Below, piece after piece: positions 17,572-24,796 of a stretch of 49,074 nucleotides of DNA (position 1 is the stretch's first letter; each line of letters begins with the position of its first letter). The notes under the pieces were generated by a model. The model was not told where the DNA came from, ran no database searches, and saw only the letters and a list, made by a program, of their open reading frames with translations. The translations under genes and the position numbers were made by a program. Source of the DNA: an uncultured Prevotellaceae bacterium (GTDB taxonomy: Bacteria; Bacteroidota; Bacteroidia; Bacteroidales; Bacteroidaceae); contig CAMKEM010000015.1 of assembly GCA_946411565.1 (NCBI GenBank), positions 1-49,074 on the forward strand, in the 5' to 3' direction.

Positions 17572-18453
17572 ATGTACCCACCTTCAGAACTTATAATCAA
17601 TGAAGACGGCAGTTGTTTCCATCTTCATCTGAAGCCGGAGAATCTGGCTGACAAAGTAATACTAGTTGGCGACCCTGAGAGGGTTTCAACGATTGGTAAG
17701 ATGTTTGATTCCGTTGAAGTAGAGGTTTCAAACCGTGAGTTCCACACCATTACAGGTACTTACAAAGGTAAGCGAATAACGGTGCAGTCAACAGGTATTG
17801 GCTGTGATAACATCGACATCGTGCTTACCGAACTTGATTCCCTTGCCAACATCAACTACGCCACACGCGAGGATAATCCGCAGCATCGCACTCTCGACAT
17901 CGTGCGCATAGGTACTTGCGGTGGTCTGCAACCAGACACACCTATCGGCACACCTATCATCTCAGTAAAGAGCATAGGCTTTGACGGTTTGCTAAACTAC
18001 TATGCTGACCGCGACAAGGTGTGCGACCTCCAGTTGGAAGACGCATTCCGCAAGCACATGAACTGGTCGGATAAGAAAGGCGCTCCATACGTTGCCGTGG
18101 CAGACGATGAGCTGAGCCGACGAATTGGCGGTACGGATATGCACCGAGGCATCACAGCATCGTGTGGCGGCTTCTATGGTCCGCAGGGAAGGCAGATACG
18201 CCTTAAGATACAGGATCCTGAGCAGAACAAGAAGGTTGAGGCATTCTCATACACATGTCCTAATACAGGCGAGACTCTGAAGATATGCAATTTCGAGATG
18301 GAGTCATCAGCCGTAGCAGGAATGTCGGCAATGCTCGGCCACAAGGCGACTACCTGTTGTATGGTTATTGCCAACCGTTACGACAAGGAAATGAACACGA
18401 CATACAAAAACACGATGGAAAACATCCTAAAAACCGTGTTAGACAGAATATAA
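17572..18453 (+). CDS. udp: Nucleoside phosphorylase (uridine phosphorylase-like)
   Basis: A 293-residue cytosolic enzyme from the start at 17572 (MYPPSELIINEDGSCFHLHL). An in-frame ATG at 17530 lies in repeat R1c and is rejected. Phosphate-binding and substrate motifs of the PNP/UDP family: VILVGDPERV near the N-terminus, STGIGCDNIDIVLTEL, IVRIGTCGGLQPDTPIG and near the C-terminus NFEMESSAVAGMS, where the Glu-Met-Glu holds the ribose. The TCG and EMES motifs together fit the NP-I family. It splits a nucleoside with phosphate to base and ribose 1-phosphate; uridine is the likely substrate, though a purine nucleoside is possible. This fits with uraA-upp at the start of the window. Confidence 0.82.
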   Translation: MYPPSELIINEDGSCFHLHLKPENLADKVILVGDPERVSTIGKMFDSVEVEVSNREFHTITGTYKGKRITVQSTGIGCDNIDIVLTELDSLANINYATREDNPQHRTLDIVRIGTCGGLQPDTPIGTPIISVKSIGFDGLLNYYADRDKVCDLQLEDAFRKHMNWSDKKGAPYVAVADDELSRRIGGTDMHRGITASCGGFYGPQGRQIRLKIQDPEQNKKVEAFSYTCPNTGETLKICNFEMESSAVAGMSAMLGHKATTCCMVIANRYDKEMNTTYKNTMENILKTVLDRI

Positions 18454-18473
18454 TATAACGTAAATTCACCGAA

Positions 18474-18564
18474 AAGGGAAACGGATTTATCTGGTTTATC
18501 TGAAAAAATCGCGGAAATATTACTGCGCCAGCCATCAGATACATAAGATAAATCCGTTTCCCTT
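18474..18564. repeat. Palindromic element R2, copy a
   Basis: AAGGGAAACGGATTTATCT at 18474-18492 is matched by its exact inverse at 18546-18564 (19 bp). The centre carries a GCGGAAATATTACTGCGCC core. Other copies: 34538-34628, 40451-40530, 41282-41370. Confidence 0.9.
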
Positions 18565-18604
18565 ATTATTTTTACAGCAAAATACAAAACAATCCGTTTT
18601 AATA

Positions 18605-18846
18605 TAACCTGAGTTTGATGAAAACCCCGAAGGGGGGAAATAGCTTAGGATAGGGTGTAACCCTATCATCGATAATGCCCACCACATTCCAGAGCGCCGT
18701 AGGTGCGGCATAATTCCATATTGTTACGGATATGAAAATATATCGTCCTTACAGGACTTTTGGGGGATTATGCAACGAATAGATAGGGGTTCACCCTATC
18801 CTAATCTATTTCACCCTTTCAGGGTTTTCGTCGAACTGACGTTAAT
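18605..18846. repeat. Inverted-repeat element R9, about 240 bp
   Basis: Imperfect terminal arms of about 60 bases. Left contains GATGAAAACCCCGAAGG and TTAGGATAGGGTG; right contains CACCCTATCCTAA and CCTTTCAGGGTTTTCGTC. The middle has GCCGTAGGTGCGGC and CGTCCTTACAGGAC hairpins. No coding capacity. With R2a before it, it fills the first part of the 900-base gap 18454-19363; 18847-19143 is A/T-rich with nothing I can name. Confidence 0.75.
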
Positions 18847-19143
18847 ATACAGATACTTTCTTTATGTCCTCACCCCTCGCAGAGGATAATGAATACATCA
18901 CAAAGGCTGTAAGCCATCGACATAAAACGTTTTGTTGTTTTTGTTTAAAAATATTAGCAACATAAAAAAATCATTAAATTCCCGTTAATTTTGCTATACT
19001 TTAGATGATTTGTGTCAATTTGTAAGCCATTTTGCCGTATTTAGAGCCATTTTAACTGATATAGAGCAAGAAAAGGACAAAAATCGTGTTTTCTTGACAT
19101 ATATTTGTTATTCGCCCATTTTTTCCATAAATTCAAAAAAATA

Positions 19144-19175
19144 TTTGTGTGCCCACACAATTTGTTATACCTTTG
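19144..19175 (+). promoter_or_regulatory. Promoter of the 31-residue peptide unit, with dyad over the -33 box
   Basis: TTTG at 19144-19147, 20 bases, TACCTTTG at 19168-19175: an ideal Bacteroidetes promoter. The dyad TTGTGTG-CC-CACACAA (19145-19160) overlaps the -33 box and could be an operator. Transcription should start near 19182. Confidence 0.7.
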
Positions 19176-19275
19176 CACTCGGAAATCAGAAACAAGCACC
19201 AGTCTTGATAACTGACGCACATTGATTCCCCGAGCGCGAGGTGCTCAGCACGTTGCACTTGAAATCAGAAATGAA
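19175..19275 (+). promoter_or_regulatory. Transcript leader motif shared with rarA
   Basis: The leader starts GCACTCGGAAATCAGAAAC, continues with GCACCAG, a TGAC and a GC-rich hairpin (GAGCGCGAGGTGCTC), and ends with a second copy GCACTTGAAATCAGAAAT near 19257. The rarA leader (reverse strand, 33209 to about 33130) has the same order: GCACTCAGAAATTAGAAAC, GCACCAG, TTGAC, hairpin, GCACTCAGAAATC. Confidence 0.65.
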
Positions 19276-19363
19276 CATCGAAAAGATGCAAAATTTACTG
19301 AAGACGAGTATTAGTATTTTATATAAAGGATAACATTTTAAAATTAAAGAAAGGAAACACATT

Positions 19364-19459
19364 ATGACAACATTTATGGTAATGACAAGCGCAGTTTATG
19401 TAGCAGCATTGTTCAGCATTTACATGGTTGTTAAGACTCTTAACGGTATGAGAGGTTAA
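19364..19459 (+). CDS. 31-residue membrane microprotein
   Basis: ATG at 19364 opens a frame of 31 codons: MTTFMVMTSAVYVAALFSIY, then MVVKTLNGMRG and a TAA. Residues about 4-23 form one membrane helix, followed by a short basic tail with K and R. AAGGA at 19351-19355 lies 8 bases before the ATG, unusual in this window where such sites are mostly absent. The frame is enclosed by an ideal promoter (19144-19175), a leader of about 180 nt and a strong terminator (19517-19555), so this is a complete small gene too short for default gene callers. Function unknown; it could be a regulator of a membrane protein or a type I toxin-like peptide, but no antisense RNA was identified. Confidence 0.7.
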   Translation: MTTFMVMTSAVYVAALFSIYMVVKTLNGMRG

Positions 19460-19516
19460 TCCTCCCAACCGCAGAGAGAGACAAAAATTTGAATCAGTAT
19501 TTAACTCAACATTAAA

Positions 19517-19555
19517 AAGGGCGATAGTAATTCCTACTATCGCCCTTCCCTTTTT
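19517..19555 (+). terminator. Terminator of the microprotein unit
   Basis: AAGGGCGATAGTA and TACTATCGCCCTT form a perfect 13-bp stem with a 5-base loop, then CCC and TTTTT. Confidence 0.9.
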
Positions 19556-19557
19556 AT

Positions 19558-19662
19558 CGAGATTAAGAAATTAAACGCAGAGACGCGAAGGCACAAAGAA
19601 TAACTCTGCGACTCCGCGTCTCTGTGTTTAATATATTAATATTTTAATCTCTTAATCTCTTA
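19558..19662. repeat. Inverted repeat of the 'cgcagagacgcgaag' type, R3 copy a
   Basis: TTAAACGCAGAGACGCGAAGG on the left and CGCGTCTCTGTGTTTAA on the right form a palindrome; the outer GAGATTAAGA and TCTTAATCTC also pair. The right end touches the stop codon of the PIN-like gene. Confidence 0.8.
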
Positions 19663-21444
19663 ACTTTCCTGCTGAGCCTGTTGCGGACGTTTACGCTGTG
19701 GACGTCTGCGCTGCGGACGCCTGCGCTGCTGTTGTGTTGGCTGCTCTGCGACTTCTGTAGGCTCCTGAATTTCTGCATTTGCAGGAGTCTCTGGCAGTAC
19801 CTCTGCATCGGTGATGTCGGTAACAATGACGAGTTCTGATGCTGCTTCTGGCTTTGGCTCTACCTGTGGCTGCTTTGGCTCATTCTTTGGCTGTGGCTGC
19901 CTTGCCTGTTGTTGCTTCTGCTGCTTTGGCTGCTCTGCCTGTTCCTGTGCCTTCTGCTGCTCCTGCTTTGCCTGATTCTGTTGTTTCTGCTTCTTCTGCT
20001 GTTCCTGCTTTGGCTGGCTCTGCTTCTGCTGCTTGTGCATCTCAGATTGCTTGTCGCCTAGACGGAAACCGTCGAGCCAGAGGGAGAGAGGTGGGATATT
20101 ACGTTTCTCCATACGCTGTGGCACGTCTTCCATCCATTGCTTGCCTGCTGCCATCTGAAGGAAGTGATACTGACGGGTATAGAGATCGAGAACCTTCAGG
20201 TCTTCCATAGTGACTACCATAGGGCGTAATGGCGCATATACACGCTCCCACGTCTCGTCGTCGATATCGTTGATACGTTGGAGGTCATCACACATACCCA
20301 TACTGCGAATTGCAACAGATGCGTCATTCGTGAGAAGCAATACGCGCTTGCCCGTAGAGAACAGTTCAACAGTCTTGCGGATGATAGCCGGGTCTGCGAA
20401 AGCCGCATGATGGCTTTCGGCACAGATGCCTTCGATCTTCAGACGGTTCTCACGTAACTGTGAGAGAATGAGTCGCTTTGCCAGACGGGCTGACACGTTA
20501 CGACACAGAGCCTCATCTGAGAAATCGGCATCCTTGTAGTTGGTTGGTGCCTGCTGGGTGGCGAAACGATCGATTTCCTCGTATGTCTCGCTCATCATCA
20601 TGAAGCGACCGCCACGGAAACGCACGAGCTTGGAGATGAACTCAAGCTGACGCTCGAACATGAGTCGGGCATTAACCTTCGGATCGCTATGACTTGAGGT
20701 ATGGCCTACGAGAAGTTCAAGCCAGATGTTGGTGTCGGAGATAACGACATCATAGTTGAGTACCCATGCAAGAGTGCCTTCTATCCAACGGAAACGCTTC
20801 AATGCCTCTTCTGGCGAAAGTTGCTGAATCTGCTGATCATTGAGAAGAAGCTGTCCCTTTGGCGCATTTACCATATCGACGATTGTGTCGATACGAACAG
20901 GATTGAATGCAGGGATTGGCTTTGGTTTCTGGGTGGTCTGGGTGTTAGGTGTTGGATGTTGGGCATTGGTGGTTACTTCTGCCTTCACCTCTACATCTTC
21001 CTTTACCTCGACCTCAGGCTTTACCTCTTCCTTGGCCTCTTCTGCCCTACCCTCTTCCTCTGCCTTGACATTCTCAATCTTCGGCTCTTCAGAAACAGGG
21101 TTCTGAACTTCTGCGACGGCATCCTGTTTAGTTTCAGGCTCCTGAGTGTCAGGTGTTGGCTGTTGGCTTGCCTGAACAGGTACGTCATTGTTCTCAATAA
21201 TTGTGTCGGCTGCCTCTACGGCTGTTTGTTTAGGTTTACGACCACGGCGTTGTGGTTGTTTCTTTGCAGGAGCCTCAGCATCTTTTGCTTCAATTGCAGG
21301 CTCAACTGCATCTTCCTTCTTGGCAGCCTTCTTCTTTGTGGTTGCAGGCTTACGCGCTGCTGGTTTTCTACGAGACTGTTTTGCGGTTTGCAGTCCGTTG
21401 CTTGTCTCGGAAACTACCACTTGTTCGGTTGTCTTTTCTGTCAT
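19660..21444 (-). CDS. PIN-like domain protein with long disordered basic/acidic and Gln-rich tails
   Basis: A 594-residue protein. Residues about 1-178 are disordered: Lys/Ala-rich with an AT-hook-like RRGRKPK (66-72), then acidic Glu/Val/Lys runs. The folded core (about 180-465) has PIN-type nuclease marks in order: VVISDTNIWLELLVG with D237, ETYEEIDRF with acidic E289, and VLLLTNDASVAIRS with D374. Residues about 466-594 are Gln/Lys/Pro-rich and end in RRRPQRRRPQRKRP, a strongly basic RNA-binding-like tail. The layout (metal nuclease core plus disordered tails) suggests an RNA-processing or degradosome-type enzyme. I know no named protein of this layout. It is read after the TamL-like gene with repeat R1d between. 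Confidence 0.7.
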   Translation of the reverse strand: MTEKTTEQVVVSETSNGLQTAKQSRRKPAARKPATTKKKAAKKEDAVEPAIEAKDAEAPAKKQPQRRGRKPKQTAVEAADTIIENNDVPVQASQQPTPDTQEPETKQDAVAEVQNPVSEEPKIENVKAEEEGRAEEAKEEVKPEVEVKEDVEVKAEVTTNAQHPTPNTQTTQKPKPIPAFNPVRIDTIVDMVNAPKGQLLLNDQQIQQLSPEEALKRFRWIEGTLAWVLNYDVVISDTNIWLELLVGHTSSHSDPKVNARLMFERQLEFISKLVRFRGGRFMMMSETYEEIDRFATQQAPTNYKDADFSDEALCRNVSARLAKRLILSQLRENRLKIEGICAESHHAAFADPAIIRKTVELFSTGKRVLLLTNDASVAIRSMGMCDDLQRINDIDDETWERVYAPLRPMVVTMEDLKVLDLYTRQYHFLQMAAGKQWMEDVPQRMEKRNIPPLSLWLDGFRLGDKQSEMHKQQKQSQPKQEQQKKQKQQNQAKQEQQKAQEQAEQPKQQKQQQARQPQPKNEPKQPQVEPKPEAASELVIVTDITDAEVLPETPANAEIQEPTEVAEQPTQQQRRRPQRRRPQRKRPQQAQQES

Positions 21445-21464
21445 TTTAATAATTATAAATTTAA

Positions 21465-21582
21465 AAGCCCCTCTAAATTTCCCTGCTTAGGGAGACTTTT
21501 TTAACCTGATTCTCCTATATTAAAAGAGGAGACCTTTGCAATCCGGCTCTCCCCCTATGCAGGGGGAGCGGGGAGAGGGTCG
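21465..21582. repeat. GC-rich palindromic repeat, family R1, copy d
   Basis: Left arm AGCCCCTCTAAATTTCCC and right arm CCGGCTCTCCCCC...GGGGGAGCGGGGAGAGGG, with inner AGGAGA/TCTCCT pairs. It fills the gap between the PIN-like gene and the TamL-like gene. The arms are less regular than in copies b and c. Confidence 0.6.
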
Positions 21583-23808
21583 TTAGAACGGGAATCCCAC
21601 GGCAAAGTGGAATGCGTGATCACGTGAGAATTTAGGATGTACGAGCGGGAAATGCTCGCGTGGTGTGGTATAGACAGGATTTGCTGCCTTCATACCCATA
21701 TCTAATCGTACTACGAAATAATCAAAGTTAAGTCGGAGACCGACACCGTATGCCACGGCTATCTGTTTCAGGAATGTATTGAACCTAAACTGTCCATCAG
21801 GCTGATCCTGATACTCACGTATAGTCCATATATTTCCTGCATCGACAAAGATGGCACTCTGAAATCTCCAGAAGAGCTTGGAGCGCATCTCGGTGCTGAA
21901 CTCAAGTTTTATATCACCTGTCTGGTTGATGAAATCAATACGTCCGTCCTTACCTGTATAGCCTCCAGGACCAAGACTGCGGATGCTCCATCCCCTCACG
22001 CTATTGCTACCACCTGCGAAATAACGTTTCTCAAAAGGCAGGATTGAGGAGTTTCCATAAGGATAGGCTATGCCAAGACGTGCATGAACAGCAAGATTGC
22101 TGCGGTCATCCAAGGCAAAGAGACGGGTATAGTCAACATCTCCTTTGACATATTGCGCATAGGCAATGCCCAAGAATGTATTCTGCCCTTCGTTATTCAC
22201 CCTGAACTTCAAAGGACGTGCAAGAAGGTGGAGGAAATTGCCTGCTGTTTCAAGATTCAGACGAATAGTCCTGTCTTTATCACTATAAGTGAAGCCTATG
22301 CCAGCCTTCATAATCATGAGGTCCTCATAGTTATAACGGAGAATCGCATTACGGTTGGATTCAGAGTCAAGATAGTCGTGCTTGAAAGTTTCTGATATCC
22401 AAGGCATTGAGATGAAGTTTACATCTATGGCATCAACCTTATACTGCGTATGCTTGCGAGGGTTATTCCATTTATATCTCCATGCAGCGGTAAAGATACG
22501 GCGCTGGAATTCAGGACGATTCTGACGGTTGTAGCTGAACAATATCTCACTTGTAGCAGAACTGCGTCTATGGAATGATTTCTTCATCCAAGGAAAGAGG
22601 AAACGCGGGAATGCAAGTGAGGTTTCAAGTCCCAATTCCTCATAGTCATGGCTTTGGTATCCTTCAAGTCCCCTGATAGCCTCGTATGCTCCGCGTACCG
22701 TGACATTAAGGAGTTCACTACCATGGAAGACATTACGGTTCTGATAGATAAGCGATACTGCAGCTCCAAGATCGCCTGCAGTATTTGTGCCCTCTGGCTG
22801 GAACTGTATTGAGTTCGTCTTCTGTGGCGACACCTGAATATGACAGTCAAGATAAAGGCTGTCAGGGTTCTCGTCAAAGTGGATGTTTGTGTATCTCACA
22901 GCCTGAAGGCGTGAGAATCGCGTATATGTCTTCTGCAAATCGGCAGCACTATAATGCTGTCCTGGTGCAATGAAAGAGTTCTGTTCAAGAACAGACTGAC
23001 GGAGCTTGAAATCGGGAGTGTTCGTTCCCTCAAAAGACACATTACGAACACGATACAGAGGATGCTGTGATGGTTCCTGATAACTATTGCGACGATAGAG
23101 GTCGATGTTCATAGTGACATCAACCGTACGATTCATCTGGGAACTATCGACATCAAAGTTGATGAACTCCTTATTAAACTGATAGTAACCGTGATTAGTG
23201 AGATAATCCGTTATACGATTGCGATTCCTTCCCAACTGATTTACGCTGAACACCTGACCAGAATGCATGTCAAGCAACTGGTTATCTTTTGCCAGCATAG
23301 CATCAATAGCAGGATCCTCTATGTGATAATTTATCTTCCGCACTACATAAGGACTGCCTGTGGCGATGGCATAGTTTACCTTCATGCGCTTGCCCTTGGC
23401 AGTTAATTGCGGAACAACCTTAGCATCGAGAAAACCCTCATTACGAACCGCAGCAGTAAGGTCTTCAACAGTACGAGCAGTAAGAACGCTATCATACACA
23501 ACAGGAGCCTGTCCCCAGTTACGAAGGGTTCTGTTAATCCATTTTGTGGTATCAGCACCCGACATAGAATAGAATCCAAGTGGCACCTTCAATGTTGAAA
23601 GCCATTTGGAATTAGGGCGTTGACGGATATATGTATCCATCGTAGCAAGGTTAATGCGAGGGTTCTCACAGGTGACATGTGAAGAAGTTAGGAGATAGTC
23701 ACCATCTGCAACATAGCGCGTACCATCACATCCCGCCAGAATGAGCAGGAAGAATAGAATAAAAATGTATGATACATATAATGTTATATTGTGAAGGCGT
23801 TTAGCCAT
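21583..23808 (-). CDS. BamA/TamA-family outer membrane assembly lipoprotein (TamL-like)
   Basis: A 741-residue protein from the start at 23808 (MAKRLHNITLYVSYIFILFF). An open frame continues 42 codons upstream, but that part crosses the promoter at 23835-23842 and is rejected. The signal ends in a lipobox (LLILAGC), so it is a lipoprotein. POTRA-like domains occupy about residues 30-350 (TVEDLTAAVRNEGFLDAKV, RNRITDYLTNHGYYQFN). The Omp85 barrel follows: KRYFAGGSNSVRGWSIRSLGPGGY is the family VRGW/F motif, and the end HAFHFAVGFPF is the barrel closing strand. Lipid-anchored TamA-like proteins (TamL) of Bacteroidota work with TamB in building the outer membrane. TamB is not in the window. Confidence 0.85.
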   Translation of the reverse strand: MAKRLHNITLYVSYIFILFFLLILAGCDGTRYVADGDYLLTSSHVTCENPRINLATMDTYIRQRPNSKWLSTLKVPLGFYSMSGADTTKWINRTLRNWGQAPVVYDSVLTARTVEDLTAAVRNEGFLDAKVVPQLTAKGKRMKVNYAIATGSPYVVRKINYHIEDPAIDAMLAKDNQLLDMHSGQVFSVNQLGRNRNRITDYLTNHGYYQFNKEFINFDVDSSQMNRTVDVTMNIDLYRRNSYQEPSQHPLYRVRNVSFEGTNTPDFKLRQSVLEQNSFIAPGQHYSAADLQKTYTRFSRLQAVRYTNIHFDENPDSLYLDCHIQVSPQKTNSIQFQPEGTNTAGDLGAAVSLIYQNRNVFHGSELLNVTVRGAYEAIRGLEGYQSHDYEELGLETSLAFPRFLFPWMKKSFHRRSSATSEILFSYNRQNRPEFQRRIFTAAWRYKWNNPRKHTQYKVDAIDVNFISMPWISETFKHDYLDSESNRNAILRYNYEDLMIMKAGIGFTYSDKDRTIRLNLETAGNFLHLLARPLKFRVNNEGQNTFLGIAYAQYVKGDVDYTRLFALDDRSNLAVHARLGIAYPYGNSSILPFEKRYFAGGSNSVRGWSIRSLGPGGYTGKDGRIDFINQTGDIKLEFSTEMRSKLFWRFQSAIFVDAGNIWTIREYQDQPDGQFRFNTFLKQIAVAYGVGLRLNFDYFVVRLDMGMKAANPVYTTPREHFPLVHPKFSRDHAFHFAVGFPF

Positions 23809-23834
23809 GTTATGTGCGATGTACATATAATATG

Positions 23835-23842
23835 CAAAATTA
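23835..23842 (-). promoter_or_regulatory. -7 box of the TamL-like gene
   Basis: Reverse strand TAATTTTG followed by GCAT, 27 bases upstream of the start at 23808. It decides against the longer upstream start. Confidence 0.5.
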
Positions 23843-23906
23843 CTATTTTTTTTTGTAAGAAGCAAAAAAAATACATATAAACGAAATGATTTAGCAATTT
23901 TTACAG

Positions 23907-23914
23907 TAACTTTG
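23907..23914 (+). promoter_or_regulatory. -7 box of the SpoU methyltransferase gene
   Basis: TAACTTTG followed by GCACTCGAAAATCAGAA, the start-region sequence also seen at 19175. The ATG is 29 bases downstream. Confidence 0.55.
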
Positions 23915-23942
23915 CACTCGAAAATCAGAATCATAATACTAT

Positions 23943-24716
23943 ATGATCTCCAAAAATCAACAGAAATACATTAGCAGTCTTGAGATGAAGAAAAACCGCA
24001 AGAAAGACAATGTCTTTGTTGCGGAAGGCTTTAAGATTGTGGACGAGCTACTTGATGCAGGCTATTGCCCGAAGATGATTATTGCATGTGAAGAGTGGAT
24101 GAGCAAGCATCAGTCACCCATAACAAACTCCCCTACCCTCATCACCGTTACGGAAGATGAGCTTCGCAAGACCAGTTTTCTACAACATCCACAACAGGTG
24201 CTTGGTGTATTCGAAATGCCTAACACCCAGCATCATACGCCTACATCACAATGGCTTCGCAACAACCTGTGTATTGCTCTTGACGGTGTACAGGATCCTG
24301 GTAATCTTGGAACAATTATAAGAATTGCCGATTGGTTTGGAATTGACACCATAATTTGCAGTATGACTACTGCAGATGCGTATGCACCAAAGGTTGTTCA
24401 GGCAACTATGGGTAGCATAGCAAGAGTGAAAGTTGTATATACAAACCTTGTGGAATATCTCAAAGGTTTAGATAACGACATCCCTATCTATGGAACTCTT
24501 CTTGATGGGGAGAACATCTACAGCAAACAACTAACACCAAACGGAATTATCGTGATGGGAAATGAAGGTAACGGCATATCACCAGACGTTAGGGAGTTGG
24601 TAAACCGCCGTCTGCTTATTCCATCATATCCGCCAGAACGCCCTTCTGCTGAAAGTCTTAACGTAGCCATTGCGACAGCAATAACGGTGGCAGAATTCAG
24701 AAGGATCACGAAATAA
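23943..24716 (+). CDS. SpoU/TrmH-family RNA 2'-O-ribose methyltransferase
   Basis: A 257-residue SPOUT enzyme. The N-terminal substrate-binding domain (about 1-90) contains NVFVAEGFKIVDELLDAG. The SAM-binding knot has motif 1 DPGNLGTIIRIADWFG (118-133), motif 2 GIIVMGNEGNGIS (201-213) and motif 3 IPSYPPERPSAESLNVAIA (226-244). These fit TrmH/RlmB-type enzymes that methylate ribose in rRNA or tRNA. The target nucleotide is unknown. Two loops, HQSPITNSPT (56-65) and NTQHHTPTSQ (94-103), look like small inserted low-complexity pieces; their DNA resembles sequence within the PIN-like gene. The gene is divergent from the TamL-like gene. Confidence 0.9.
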   Translation: MISKNQQKYISSLEMKKNRKKDNVFVAEGFKIVDELLDAGYCPKMIIACEEWMSKHQSPITNSPTLITVTEDELRKTSFLQHPQQVLGVFEMPNTQHHTPTSQWLRNNLCIALDGVQDPGNLGTIIRIADWFGIDTIICSMTTADAYAPKVVQATMGSIARVKVVYTNLVEYLKGLDNDIPIYGTLLDGENIYSKQLTPNGIIVMGNEGNGISPDVRELVNRRLLIPSYPPERPSAESLNVAIATAITVAEFRRITK

Positions 24717-24740
24717 ACCATATTCAATTAGACATCAAAT

Positions 24741-24796
24741 AAAAAGCGCAGTGAAACAAAGTCTTTTGATAACTTTCGTTTCACTGCGTTTTTTTA
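24741..24796. terminator. Bidirectional terminator after the methyltransferase and the NusG-like gene
   Basis: CGCAGTGAAAC and GTTTCACTGCG form a perfect 11-bp stem around 20 bases, with AAAAA on the left and TTTTTTT on the right. Confidence 0.85.

Noticed and set aside
19010..19225. 71-codon frame in the gap before the microprotein
   Set aside because: It spans the strong promoter and has no domain; the start region looks non-coding.
23809..23934. 42-codon N-terminal extension of the TamL-like protein
   Set aside because: It runs through the -7 box at 23835-23842 and would place non-signal sequence before the lipoprotein signal.
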